A stretch of DNA of 64,000 bases from Mesostigma viride (Eukaryota > Streptophyta > Mesostigmatophyceae > Mesostigmatales > Mesostigmataceae). Within the stretch, counting starts at the first letter, position 1. Every line of letters begins with the position of its first letter. The stretch lies in the NCBI GenBank assembly GCA_009746045.1, contig RPFO01000076.1:2146479-2210478 (forward strand). The letters are read 5' to 3'. Shown one piece after another: positions 1 through 10,579 of the stretch. A program made the translations under genes and the position numbers. Under the pieces are notes generated by a model. It was given only the letters and a program-made list of their open reading frames with translations, was not told the DNA's origin and did not search any database.

Positions 1-669
1 CAACGAGCAAAGAGGCTTTGAGGATGGATGAATAATGCGAACCTATTATACCATGTTAGATTAGATCACAACAAACGTTCCAGCAATGGCAACCCATACG
101 TCCTAATATCAACGTGCATGTCGAGCATGCTCCACCGTTCGCCTGAAATGGACCAATCAGGTACAGCATCACAAGGTTAAGATTCTTTCGTCCCTCTAAC
201 TACACACGTAACAGAAGAGCACACAAACCAGCCTGGCAGAATCCAGACGTGGAATCACCGAATCTTGATAAGCACTGGAGTCCTAAAGGATCATTTAAGA
301 CTTGGCAGAACCGACCAACTAATAACCCCACGTGGATCAGGCCACGACCAATGAGGGTCTAAACAAGTCAGTTGACAAAGGGTCTCCAAATATCTCTGCA
401 CGTGGGAAACCTCATAACTAGCTCAATACTTGTCCAAAAGGCCTCAAATAAAATCCCAAACTATTACAAAACTCAGGATGTAACAACAAGTCAGATTTGG
501 TTGTTACATATTGACATGTCAAGCAAATGTGGGTCAGCAAGTATTGACTGTCCTCCCTAATGGTGGCGGTTGCTAGGGAACATCCAGTAATTTTATCCTG
601 AGGGGGGGCACTCAGGGTTCAAGGGAACTCCCACAGCAACCTTGGGTTGGTACCACAATGCATGGCACT
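1..669. other. unassigned sequence, no gene seen
   Basis: No convincing coding region, repeat or RNA gene is visible. The few short open frames lack an ATG context or recognisable motifs. Confidence 0.5.
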
Positions 670-1043
670 ACCCAACGCCAGCGGCGGCGACGGCCCGGCT
701 AAGGCGGAGGCAGCCCAGAGGAGGCGGCGGGGGCAGCAGCCCGGAGCCGGCGGCGGCAGCGGCGGCCCGAAGGAGGAGGAGGCGGCGGCGGCCCGGAGGA
801 GGCGGTGGCGGCTTGGAGGCGGCAGCGGCCCGGAGGAGGCGGCGGCGGCCCGGAGGCGGCAGCGGCCCGGAGGAGGCGGCGGCGGCGGCGGCGGCCCGGA
901 GGCGGCGGCGGCAGCGGCGGCCCGGAGGAGGCGGTGGCGGCCAGGAGGCGGCAGCGGCCCGTAGGAGGCGGCGGCGGCGGCCCGGAGGCGGCAGCGGCCC
1001 GTAGGAGGCGGCGGCGGCCCGGAGGAGGAGGCGGCGGCGGCCA
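670..1043. repeat. GGC/GGA-rich imperfect trinucleotide tract
   Basis: The tract is almost only GGC, GGA, GCA and CCC triplets, with a recurrent pattern of GGCGGCGGCCCGGAGGAGGC. It gives long open frames of Ala/Gly/Arg or Pro in several registers on both strands. That follows from the composition and is not evidence of a protein. Confidence 0.85.
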
Positions 1044-2670
1044 TTGAAACCACCACTCAGTTGGACAGCCTACACGAGCTTTCACCAACAAAGCCTGACA
1101 TGTCAAACTACCAGTGAAGATTCGCTTTTTGCACCCGAGTGGGTTGAGAGCCCACTACTCGTCTAGCCACTAAATCGGCACATGCCAAACCAGCCACTTC
1201 AGGCTGGCTTCAACCATGCTTGAACCACCGTCAACATGAGTGGCTCAACACATGTAGTGAACGTTGGAACTGATGGGAAGCACAGATGTCCACCGGGGGA
1301 AGTGATGGTGGCACCACGGCTCCATCGCAAGCAAGGGCCACTAGGCCTACTGTCCACACCATGATGGCTGATTGAGCTTCAAACGTTGCCAAGCATTATG
1401 ATGATGGCACCACTGATATGCCACATCCTTGATGATAAGTGTAGCAATAGTAGCCGGGCCGCAGCAGCAAGAAGATATGTCGCATGCAGCGCCACGTAGG
1501 TCCGTCCACCATGCGCCGCACCTGCAAGTGTGTAAACAAGGGCATGGTTGCATGTCTGGGGGTGGCCTTGTACATTTGGGAGGAGTTGGCGCCACATGTA
1601 TAAGTAACGCAAAGAAACCAAGCACTCAAGTCCATCGTTGAAAGAAAATACACACATGAGATTCAAGGCCACATCTCACGATCATGGAGGCAGCCAACAA
1701 GCACTACAATGGACACCACAACTCCAACATTCCATTATAGTGCTTAAAGCCAAACACCGCAAAATGTTCGGGAGCAAGACAATGGCCCGGCACATATGTT
1801 TGAGATACTCATATTACACTACGGCAAGAAGATGTTCAATGTTGATACGAAGTTTTATGGCCGAGGAAACGCACCAACTTACAACAAACACAGATGAAAT
1901 GTAGCCAGGATACACATGTTGTCCCACTTAGGATTGTTAACGTGAAGATGGATGTGCCGGAAAGGATGTAGGCAGCCTGTGGTGCATAGAAGTTGCACCT
2001 TCCCTATTGCACTAAGCAAGCGCTGCCATGCTAGCAACATTGCCAGCAAATACCTCCAAATGATCCATGAGGGCATTGACCTCGTGAAGGTGCATCGAGG
2101 TTGCAGTTTCATATTCGCTCATGGGAGTTGGGGTTGCGAACAAGCACTGCCAACACTTGGAGCAGACGCGGCATTGCTAGGGCAGTTGCCGTGACCAAGA
2201 GAAGCAACGAACCCGCATCGGGCCCGGGCCTGCTTCGAAGTACCCGTAGCCTCACCGACAACGCTTCCACCAAGAGTTGCAGAGACCTTGCGTTTTGACG
2301 TGGGTGGCTCGTTGGGATGGTGTGCTCTTTGTTTACGTGGTTGTTTTCCCCGACCACGGGGTGGAGGACCTAAAGGGTTTTCTACCAAGCGAGCAGCACT
2401 TCCATCCCCTCCCGGCAATGTCGCATTGTGACTGACCTGACTTTATGGCAGTGTCTTCTGCTGTCAGTATGACTTACAATGCCTGAGAAAATCCGAGCCA
2501 CAACGACCCTCATGCGCCAAAGAAGCCCATGCCTTCATGTGAGCGAGAATGTCAGTATACGTAGGCTCCGTGCCTTGAGCGACATCCACGTTGACATCAT
2601 CATCACGGCTGTTCTCAGGGTGTACAGTTACCATCTGTTGGAATTGTAGCTGGCTCTCAATAGTGTCCGG
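1044..2670. other. unassigned sequence, no gene recognised
   Basis: Only short open frames on both strands, none with a recognisable domain. A fragment lying upstream of the SWIM-type coding remnant cannot be excluded, but I see no motif that links them. Confidence 0.4.
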
Positions 2671-3180
2671 CTAGGGTTGCTTCCACCTATCGCACACCAA
2701 TTGAATCGGCACCTGCTTGCACTGATGAAGATGCACCTCAACGGCTAAACAATGGCGGCATGGGAGGCCTACAAAGGCTGGAAATTGGCATGTGCACTCC
2801 AAAACATGGCCGTCCTCCCCGGTCGTAACCAAACGTTCCTTTTGTGCCTGACCACAGGAATCCAAGCACAGATCAAGCTTCTCCTTCACATTTGAACATT
2901 CTCCAACAAAGGAAACCTTGAACACGTTAGCAGTCTCTGACGGCTCAACCCGATAGTGCTGTGATGCGGCAAGCTCTACCGAGAACCGGGTGCAACGGCG
3001 TGGTGGCCAGGAAGTCGTTTTTACGCCACGTCCAAAATCATCGTTCATAAACACTTTACGCGGCCGCCTTGGCATGGTATGGCCCACAGGCCGCCATCTT
3101 GACCCACAAACGGTTTCGCAAGTATGAGCCAGTAGGCTGCGCTTTCCGTTCGTTTCGTCCCTGATCACGATGTTTCCGGC
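2671..3180 (-). pseudogene. SWIM zinc-finger transposase fragment (MULE/FAR1-like)
   Basis: The frame is open from about 3180 to 2671 (about 165 residues) and has no upstream ATG start. Its C-terminal third carries a SWIM-type zinc finger, CTCQFPAFVGLPCRH, of the form CxCx(n)CxH, followed by a hydrophobic helix (LAVEVHL). SWIM fingers of this form are typical of Mutator-like (MULE) transposases and the derived FAR1/FHY3 proteins, where they sit after the DDE catalytic core. Here the DDE core is absent, so this is the 3' remnant of a transposase or a domesticated relative. The finger is clear; the family assignment rests on the finger and its C-terminal position only. A different SWIM protein is possible. 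Confidence 0.55.
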
Positions 3181-3729
3181 TTATGCCGCCGCGTCTGCAA
3201 GCGTTACCCGTATTTATCGGCCCACACCGTTCCTTTCGCAAGCGTTACCCGTATTTATCGACGCGTACCGTAGCCTCTCGTCATTGTCATCTGTCATCGG
3301 GTGTTGCCAACACCGGGTGTGATTTCCAAAAACCCTTCCTGGAGCCACTGACATCTTGATACCCTAGGCTTAGCAGGGATTAACTACTGGTTATATTTGG
3401 AATAAACGTACACCTATTTACCTGGAAATGACCAGAATATTGCACAACTGTGGCGGGCTGGCGGCGTAGCTGCAAGGGAAGGGCCAGCGGTTGCCTCCAA
3501 GCCATGCCGTAATTCCAGCTGTTTGTTGTCGGTCGTTGCTTCGTATGTATCCAGTCGGTACTTGCATCGTATGGATTGAGCAACGATCGTTGCCCAAGGT
3601 TACGTGCTCCGCATAAAGCTCGACAAGCAGCTTGTTCACTGTTCCATATGAACCGGCGTTCATTCCCTATGACGACCATAAGCCGTCGAGTCGTGACAAC
3701 GGATGTCACCCTGAAGGGGTTGGCGTATT

Positions 3730-4545
3730 ATCAAGGAGACAACCAGCGCAGGTCAGAAATCGGGAGAATCCGGACCATGGTAGCTCGAGCCTGCCGTTAT
3801 CTTGTCCGCGTGTTCGTGGCTTACGTGTAGAGCGACTAGATGACCTAGACGGCGTATTATGATAGTAATGATCACGGGTGCCAATAGAGGTTGCTGCTGG
3901 CTGGTCCGAGTTGGAGCTAGAAAACCCTCGCGACAAAAATGTTATCGCTGTTTCGGTAAACGGCGACAAAGCGGAATTACGGAAGTTTGCTGGACAGTGC
4001 TTTCTTTTCCCGTTGCGTCACTGAAAAGGTAAACGGTCTTGCGATGTCAAAACAGCAGCAAGTAGAAGTCGCTGTGTTTAATTGCAATGTGGTTGTTTTA
4101 TTTAACACATATACTGCCTGAAGCTTTTCAAGGATTGCTGGGATGTTGCCCATATTCTGATTTTCATATGTTTCTAACGCTTTAACTCTTGTCCAAGTGA
4201 TGAAGACTGGCTTGGAAACTTGAGCTTGTCATGTTTACATTGTTATTGTGTTACAATATGTGCCTCTTTTCAGTATATGTTTCATATATAATGCGAGGCT
4301 TCAGTTAGGCTCGAAACACACGCCCTGATCAAGCATGCTGTTTCCGGCCCCACCGTCTAGGTCATCTAGTCGCTCTACACGTAAGCCAGCCATAATTTCA
4401 ATGCACAAGGATACACTTTTCCATCACCATTCATCTTCATCATCCTGAACGACTCGAACACGCGGACAAGATAACGGCAGGCTCAAGCTACCATGGTCCG
4501 GATTCTCCCGATTTCTGGCCTGCGCTGGTTGTCTCCTTGATAATG
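3730..4545. repeat. imperfect inverted-repeat pair about 0.8 kb across
   Basis: About 120 nt at 3730-3853 reappear as reverse complement within 4344-4545 with only a few substitutions. The right arm holds about 70 extra nt between the GTGTTCG and CTTACGTG blocks, so one arm has lost or gained a segment. The outer end of each arm is the 16-mer GAGACAACCAGCGCAG. That 16-mer also occurs as a second inverted pair at about 29861 and 30651, again about 0.8 kb apart. No transposase is seen between the arms. Confidence 0.7.
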
Positions 4546-5148
4546 CGAGGCTTCAGCATCATGGTTTAGCACCGTGGTGGCAGCCAAGCCTCTAACGACA
4601 ATCTTGGACCTAACCTTGGCCTACGCAAATATTTGCTTCTTGTTTCACTCTTTGGACTGAGCTAGCTTTACACCTGCTATTTGGCCTGCACCATCGTCCC
4701 TGGCTGCCAGTTACATTTTGTGCCCCCCCCCCTGGCAGGCTGCAGGGTCTAGGATAGCGAGGGTGTAACGTAGACATGTTGTGGGCACCCTCGGTGCATT
4801 TTCAGGACCAGCCATGACCTGGCCATGCCTTCTTTCTTGGCACATTGAACATGACTTGTCAGAGTGCTTTTTGGTCACTCCTGTAACGACCCCCCTGCAT
4901 TCATAAATCGTAAACAATAATAAAATGAGCATATTTCATGGATGTAAAGCATTTCAACTCTTGCTCAAGCATATCATAAAAGTTAATGGTTCCATACCGT
5001 ACCCATGGATGTGTTGACATGTGTGAGTTATTACAAATGGTATCCATCTTTAAAATGTCCTCATTTGAGGACATTTTCTTGCAGTGATTAGACATCAAGG
5101 TTCTAGATATTTTGCCATTGCACTTGCCCTTGCCCACACTCAATCCTG
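4546..5148. other. unassigned sequence
   Basis: No coding region with support. An 8-nt repeated ATTTGAGG/CATTTTC stretch near 5060 and short homopolymers are the only local structures. Confidence 0.4.
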
Positions 5149-5402
5149 CGCACACGCACACGCACACGCACACGCACACGCACACGCACACGCACACGCA
5201 CACGCACACGCACACGCACACGCACACGCACACGCACACGCACACGCACACGCACACGCACACGCACACGCACACGCACACGCACACGCACACGCACACG
5301 CACACGCACACGCACACGCACACGCACACGCACACGCACACGCACACGCACGCGCACGCGCACACGCACACGCACACGCACACGCACACGCACACGCACA
5401 CG
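5149..5402. repeat. (CGCACA)n hexanucleotide array
   Basis: About 42 units of CGCACA run almost without interruption. A single CGCACGCGCACG variant lies near 5347. Every base alternates pyrimidine and purine, so the whole 254 nt is a Z-DNA-prone sequence. Open frames of His-Ala, His-Thr, Cys-Val and Arg-Val dipeptides are by-products of the repeat. Confidence 0.95.
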
Positions 5403-5574
5403 ACCACGACCAAGGAAGTAACTAATGTCTAACTAAATTAGTTGTTTCACAACTGCAATAGAATAGTTGTCGATCTCACTTCATATGTCTTAATGGATCT
5501 ATGATTCCATGTTGTTGCTCGATATGGCAAGTAACACAACAATCGAACACTTTTGACACACCCACACACCTTGG

Positions 5575-5833
5575 CACAATTCAGGGTGGCCCTATGTGGT
5601 CGCTTGATGTGCCATAATAAGTTAGACTAGTTCACGGCAAACCACGGCTCATCAATCACGTACACAACCATGCAGTGACTTTATTGAAAACTTGAACACA
5701 ATTCAGGTGGCCCTATATGTGGTCGCTTGATGTGCCATAATAAGTTAGACTAGTTCATGGCAAATCACGGCTCATCAATCACACAACCATGCAAAGACTT
5801 TATTGAAAACTTGAACACAATTCAGGTGGCCAG
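5575..5833. repeat. tandem duplication, about 120-nt unit
   Basis: Unit one (5575-5696) and unit two (5697-5815) each begin CACAATTCAGG and run through GTCGCTTGATGTGCCATAAT to a TTATTGAAAACTTGAA end. A third unit is cut off after about 18 nt. The two full units differ by a few substitutions and small indels. Confidence 0.9.
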
Positions 5834-5876
5834 CTGTCGCAGCTGCTTCCAAGCATCGGTGGTAGCGTGCTCTTTC

Positions 5877-6107
5877 TTAAACAGTTTTTGATAGTCGTTC
5901 CAGCTGCATTCCCGCAATTTCTCCTCTGGAACAACCTCGAGAAGGAACCCGCCGGTGATACAATTCTACAGTCGGTTGCTTGGGAGCGTTGCCCTCGGCG
6001 TCTTTCATTGTGACGATGACGAGGGCTTTAAAGTGCCTATAGTCAACTAAGCCAGCATCCAGCATCCTCTGGGGGAATGCTGGATGCCCGGACGTGTCTT
6101 CTGCCAT
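5877..6107 (-). other. short unassigned open frame (76 codons)
   Basis: A 76-codon frame starts with ATG inside the region just right of the tandem duplication. The predicted peptide is hydrophilic, with no motif I recognise. It could be an exon of a decayed gene or chance. Confidence 0.15.
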
Positions 6108-6647
6108 CCCCTCACGAAGTCTGTAACTCAGCTGTTCTGCGTCTTCAGTTCAGGGTTCTCAGCCGTCAATGGAAGCAGCTAGCAAACTGGAAGCCCACCT
6201 GTGTTAGGCGCTGCATGCTGCGCAGAATAATTTAATAAACCGCTAGCCATGTAACCAAGGCCTTTCCCCGCTTTCCCCTGCTTTTTCCTGCTAAAAAACA
6301 GGGGTGGCCCTTAACCCGACTTTGCCTCCCCGCCCCCCACCCACCCACCCACCCCAAAACGTGCCAAAACGGTCCCAACAAGAATTTTACCATGCGAAGT
6401 CGATGTCGCTGATTCCAAATCCGTGCTCAGAATGACAATCTGCCCAGTCCTGGGAATGCCAGGAGTTTTGCAATTAAGGTGGCCCTTAGCCGGGTGGATT
6501 ACCTTACGTTTATTCCAAATATATCCAATAATCCCTTCTCTTGAAATTTCAGCTTTAAGATCGCAGGGCTGGTTTTGGGCAAGAGATCTTAAAGTAGGTA
6601 CAAATGGCTGGTCAGTGGTTTGCGATACAGATTTATGTACTCATGTA

Positions 6648-6836
6648 TACCACCACCACCACCACCACAACAACAACAACAACAACTCATGTATACCGTA
6701 TCAAGTAACGTGCGTGTTTGCAACTTGCCCGTTGAAACTCTACGGCGGAGCCAATTTTCGGAAGACCCTCACCCTTATGCTTGCAAATTCGGGACAAATT
6801 TCCTTCGGTGGATGGATGGATGGATGGGTGGATGGA
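6648..6836. repeat. short microsatellites (CAC)n-(CAA)n and (GGAT)n
   Basis: At 6648-6687 a CAC run turns into a CAA run. At 6806-6836 there is a GGAT run. Both are short and non-coding. Confidence 0.7.
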
Positions 6837-6860
6837 TTGACGGATTTTCATCCCCTATTC

Positions 6861-7537
6861 CTAGGGCTGGCACATCCGCCGCATACCGAACACGGACATG
6901 TTCGGGCGGATACCGAACATGTGCGGTGTTCGGGTCGGCAAAAATGTTCGGCCGAACATGTGCTGTTCGGGTTCGGGTCACCTGGAAACTTTCAGAACAT
7001 GTTCGTGTCCGTATTCGGGTCACCCTGGGAACCGGGCGAACATGTTCGCCTCTGACCCGGTACCGAACATTTTCTGGCGGAATCCTTGTAGTACCATCCA
7101 GTGAGACGACTCGGCAACGATTCTCTGATGAAAAGGCCTTAGATTTTAGTCCGCCGACACGCTGGCAAGAGCAAAGCTGTTGTACGGTTGTAGTCTGTAG
7201 AATTGTCTAAGCACGACCGGACTAGTTCAGGTAATGATTATTACGTAATGATTAATAGTACATCATGTATTTAAGGAAAAGTGACAACAAACTATGTATA
7301 GTTTCTCACTTATTATAATTTATTTAATGAATTGTTCGTGTTCGGTAAAATGTTCGGGTAATGTTCGGGTAATGTTCGGGTTCGGGTTTGGGTCACTTGA
7401 CCCTAAACAGTACATGTTCGTGTTCGTGTTCGGGTCACCTGGCAATGTACCGAACATGTTCGTGTTCGGGTTCGGGTACTCTCCCAGGTCAGTGTTCGTG
7501 TTCGTGACCGGGTCGAGAAAAGACCCGGATCACTAGG
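6861..7537. repeat. array of degenerate CGAACATGTTCGGGT motifs
   Basis: The block is built from variants of GTTCGGGT, CGAACATG and ATGTTCGGG in both orientations. Many combine into the palindrome CGAACATGTTCG. It opens with CCTAGGGCTGGCAC and closes with GATCACTAGG, so both outer ends read CCTAG inward. Similar GTTCGGGT-rich interiors occur in some plant hAT-type non-autonomous elements, so this may be one. No transposase or clear target-site duplication supports that, and the identification is only a suggestion. Confidence 0.5.
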
Positions 7538-7539
7538 AG

Positions 7540-8295
7540 TTAATTTTACGGGGCATAAACGCCCCGGTTGAGGTTACCGGGGCGGTTACTGGCCAGTAAC
7601 CATGTACGTTTAAGGTTACCGGCCAGGTTACCGGCCGGTAACCTTAAACGCGACAGACTAAATACCGGCCGGTAATGGTTACTGGGCGGTAATAGTAGTT
7701 ACCGGAACGTTTACTGGGCGGTAACTTTTACCGGAGCCGTAACCATGCCCGTAACCTATCTGGTTTACGGGCATGGTTACGGCCCAAGTAGAAGTTACCG
7801 GGCGGTAAACTGATATGGTTACGGGACCAGTTCTGAGAACGGGGATGGGTTACCGGCATGGTTACGGGACCAGTTCTGATAACCGGGATGGGTTACTAGC
7901 CTGGTTACGGGACCCGTAACTGGCCCGTACAAGTAACTGACCCGTAACCTGTACAAGTAACTGACCCGTAAACGGGCATGGTTACTGGCATGGTTACGGG
8001 TCCGGTATTTGGCATCAGCATAGGTTACGGGCCAGTCTCGGGCATGGCTACTGTCCTGGTTACAGGCCCGTAACCTGGCCAGTAACCATTACTAGTTACG
8101 GCACCGTAAATGGTCCTGGTTATTGCCATGGTTACTGGTCCGGTATTATGTACTGGGGCAGGTTACGGGCCTCAGTGGTTACTGGCCCGTAACCAGGCCA
8201 GTAACCACTACTAGTTATTGCCCCGTAAACAGGCCTGGTTACTGCCATGGTTATTATGGCCCAGTAACCAAACCCATAACTAGTTACCGTCTTGG
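7540..8295. repeat. array of degenerate GTTACCGG/CCGGTAAC palindromic motifs
   Basis: Dozens of variants of GGTTACCGGCCAGTAACC alternate orientation over about 750 nt, with drifting spacers. The array directly follows the GTTCGGGT array and begins with CACTAGGAGTTAATTTTACG. A similar vocabulary (GGTAACCGGGCC) forms the ends of the CACTA-like element at 27470-50467. This block could therefore be a subterminal array of a related transposon, though no partner end is seen. Confidence 0.6.
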
Positions 8296-8638
8296 TTATG
8301 GATCTCAAATTGCAGGATTTGATTTAGACAGTCTCTAACAATTTATTATGCACATATGATATAAAAATAATTTATTCAGAGAACCATAAGTGTAAGTGTA
8401 AAAGACAAGGTGCGGCCCACCATGATAAAACACATAGCATCATTGGCTCACATCAGAAAAACACAGAGTATTCAAAGGCAGTATCATCATCAATGTCTTC
8501 AAGGTCCTGCCATAATACAAGGTTCCACCTAGCGTAACATTACCAGCTGGTGGTAAGTCTGGACTTGGGGTCCAGCCAAGGCATGGCCTGATGCCATTGT
8601 ATACCGTGCGCAAGTTGTGGATAGTCATTATTGTCTTC

Positions 8639-10219
8639 CGCTAATGCCATTTATCATCACTCGTCCATTGCTTCCTCCTCAATGAGGTCGTCCAGGTCTG
8701 CATCTAACTTGGCTGCGTCAGCGGTGGTCAGAAACTTCCTCACCACGAGGCCAGTCAGTAGCTTTGGCCCTCATGTCAGCCTCAGCTTCCCACACGGAGT
8801 CTACCACAAGGCCGACATGGTCAATCAGGACCTTTCGCTGCTTCATCGTGTCCACGTTCCAGTGCTTGAACTTGCGAAGGAGGAACTGCGCATTGACACC
8901 ACGAGCAAGTCCACTTGCAAGCGTACACACATACATGACAGTGAGCAAGTGTAGAATGTAATGCATACGACAGCATGGATATATAATGCATGATGTTGCA
9001 AAGGGCACAAGGAAGAACAGCAAGGCTTTACCATATCGTTTTTAGTCCACACAATATAACACAGGCCACCACCCATTAAACCTAGTTGAGCAGCAAAGTG
9101 ACCTCGTAAGTACCTACTTAAACGTCATATACCAGGCGTTTACGCCCCTTGCTGCGGATGTCGCCGGCTGGCGCTGCCGCCGCCTCAACGTACTTCTTGT
9201 TGTCCAGCGTCATCTTTCGAATCTGCTTCTTGGCATTGGACCTGGTTGATGTCAGGTGGCATCTCATTGCCGATGCTGCGTGCTTGGCGGCGGCCTCCCT
9301 CCTGCCCACTGCCGCATGTAATATTTGTTCTTGATGGCCACGTCCGCCACGATGGCAACATACTTCTTCCACAGCCCCCCGTCATCCTCCTGGTCCATGG
9401 CCTCAGGGGTGAGAAAGTGGCCATCCATGTCGTCAAACGCAGCCTGGATCTCCTTCTTTTTCCACTGCGAGACCACAACAAAACACACCACCAGAAGTGA
9501 AACGAAACACGTGACAAGTACTGTTGATTGCATTTGCATTTCGTAGATCATAATCACCCCAAACAACTCCAAGCAGAACCATACGGAATGATGCACTTTA
9601 AAGGGTTCCCCTAATACAGCAGAGGGGTTTACCCATTCGAAGACTGAAACGAAGCCAGCGTCGATCGAGCCGCGAGCGTCGCTCGCCGGGCTCCCCTTGG
9701 GTCCTGAGGCACTGGAAAGCCGGGTCGGCTGTGTGGGCGTGGCCTCCTGCGACCGGGGCTGCCGACCCTGGTCCAGTAACTGTTGAAGCATGTCATACAT
9801 CTTGTCGGTCATTTCTTTCTGCTTCGCCATGTCGCTCTTGAGTTGGCGGACGTCCGCGGCTGTCCCGCTAGGGTACAGCCTGCGGAGAGTAGCGCCCCCG
9901 CTGCCTGCCTCAGCTTTCCTAGGCTTCCCCTTGCGGCCCGAGCCCTTGTCCTGCCCACCCTTGGCAGGCGTGGTGTCCAACCCATCGTCTATATACTCGT
10001 CGTCCTCGTCGTCGGAGTCGTTGGAGGTTTCTATGTCTTCCTCCGAGTCCAGGTTCTCCTCCTGCTTCACCCAGTGGTCGTTTTGTTCCTCGTCGGCTCG
10101 CCTCGCCTTCTTTCTCCCTGGGGCCTCGCGTGCCGAGACCCCGCCCTTTGTGGTCGCTGCACCCTTTGGTGCCGCCATGTCAGTCCGGCGCTTTCCCATA
10201 TTTTGTTTGCCGCTGCTGC
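8639..10219 (-). pseudogene. decayed intron-containing gene of unknown function
   Basis: Reading the minus strand, a first open stretch (about 10219 to 9640) encodes a charged protein with Lys/Arg-rich and Asp/Glu-rich segments and a short coiled-coil-like helix. At about 9637 a GT donor follows a GAATGG codon pair. A pyrimidine-rich acceptor ends in TCTCGCAG at about 9466, after which coding resumes with WKKKEIQAAFDDMDGHF. The frame then needs a one-base shift near 9300 to continue through RSNAKKQIRKMTLDNKKYVE. A further coding-like segment lies at about 8910-8639, again with a one-base shift before an acidic C-terminus (DLDDLIEEEAMDE then stop). I do not recognise the family. The splice sites and frame breaks suggest a dead or mis-assembled gene, and transposon-derived origin is possible. 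Confidence 0.4.
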
Positions 10220-10220
10220 G

Positions 10221-10300
10221 CTGCGTTCTGGGCACTGGTGCTGCGTTCTGGGCACTGGTGCTGCGTTCTGGGCACTGGTGCTGCGTTCTGGGCACTGGTG
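10221..10300. repeat. 20-bp minisatellite, four perfect copies
   Basis: The unit CTGCGTTCTGGGCACTGGTG is repeated four times without change. Because 20 is not a multiple of three, each copy is read in a different frame by an overlapping open frame. That argues against protein-level selection on it. Confidence 0.95.
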
Positions 10301-10478
10301 AGGCTTTCAAGCGTGCGCTCGTGCAAAATGTAACGCGGCGGTATGGTCTGGCGCGTTCGGAAATTCAAAAATCAAGGCGACGCGTCGGCCCCGATCCACG
10401 TGGCTCACTCGCAGAGGAACTGCTTCGGGCAGTCGTCATGAGTCGAGTACATAGCGGAGTGCTGCTGCATTGGAGACA

Positions 10479-10560
10479 CTATGTACTCCACCCTATGTAC
10501 TCTTGGAGTACATAGGGTGCCACCCTATGTACTCTTGGGGTACATAGGGTGGAGTACATA
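10479..10560. repeat. palindromic repeat, copy 1 (bipartite)
   Basis: Two adjacent hairpins built from CCCTATGTACTC and GAGTACATAGGG, with TTG or TTGG loops. The downstream TCACTCCTTCCTATGTAT is shared with the second copy at 12837-12885 and was the insertion target of the LINE element between them. Confidence 0.9.
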
Positions 10561-10579
10561 GTCACTCCTTCCTATGTAT

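Noticed and set aside
619-1106. Several overlapping Ala/Gly/Pro/Arg-rich open frames on both strands
   Set aside because: They are all produced by the GGC/GGA triplet tract; no codon bias or motif.
5084-5432. Long His-Ala, His-Thr, Cys-Val, Arg-Val open frames
   Set aside because: Direct translation of the (CGCACA)n array in different frames.
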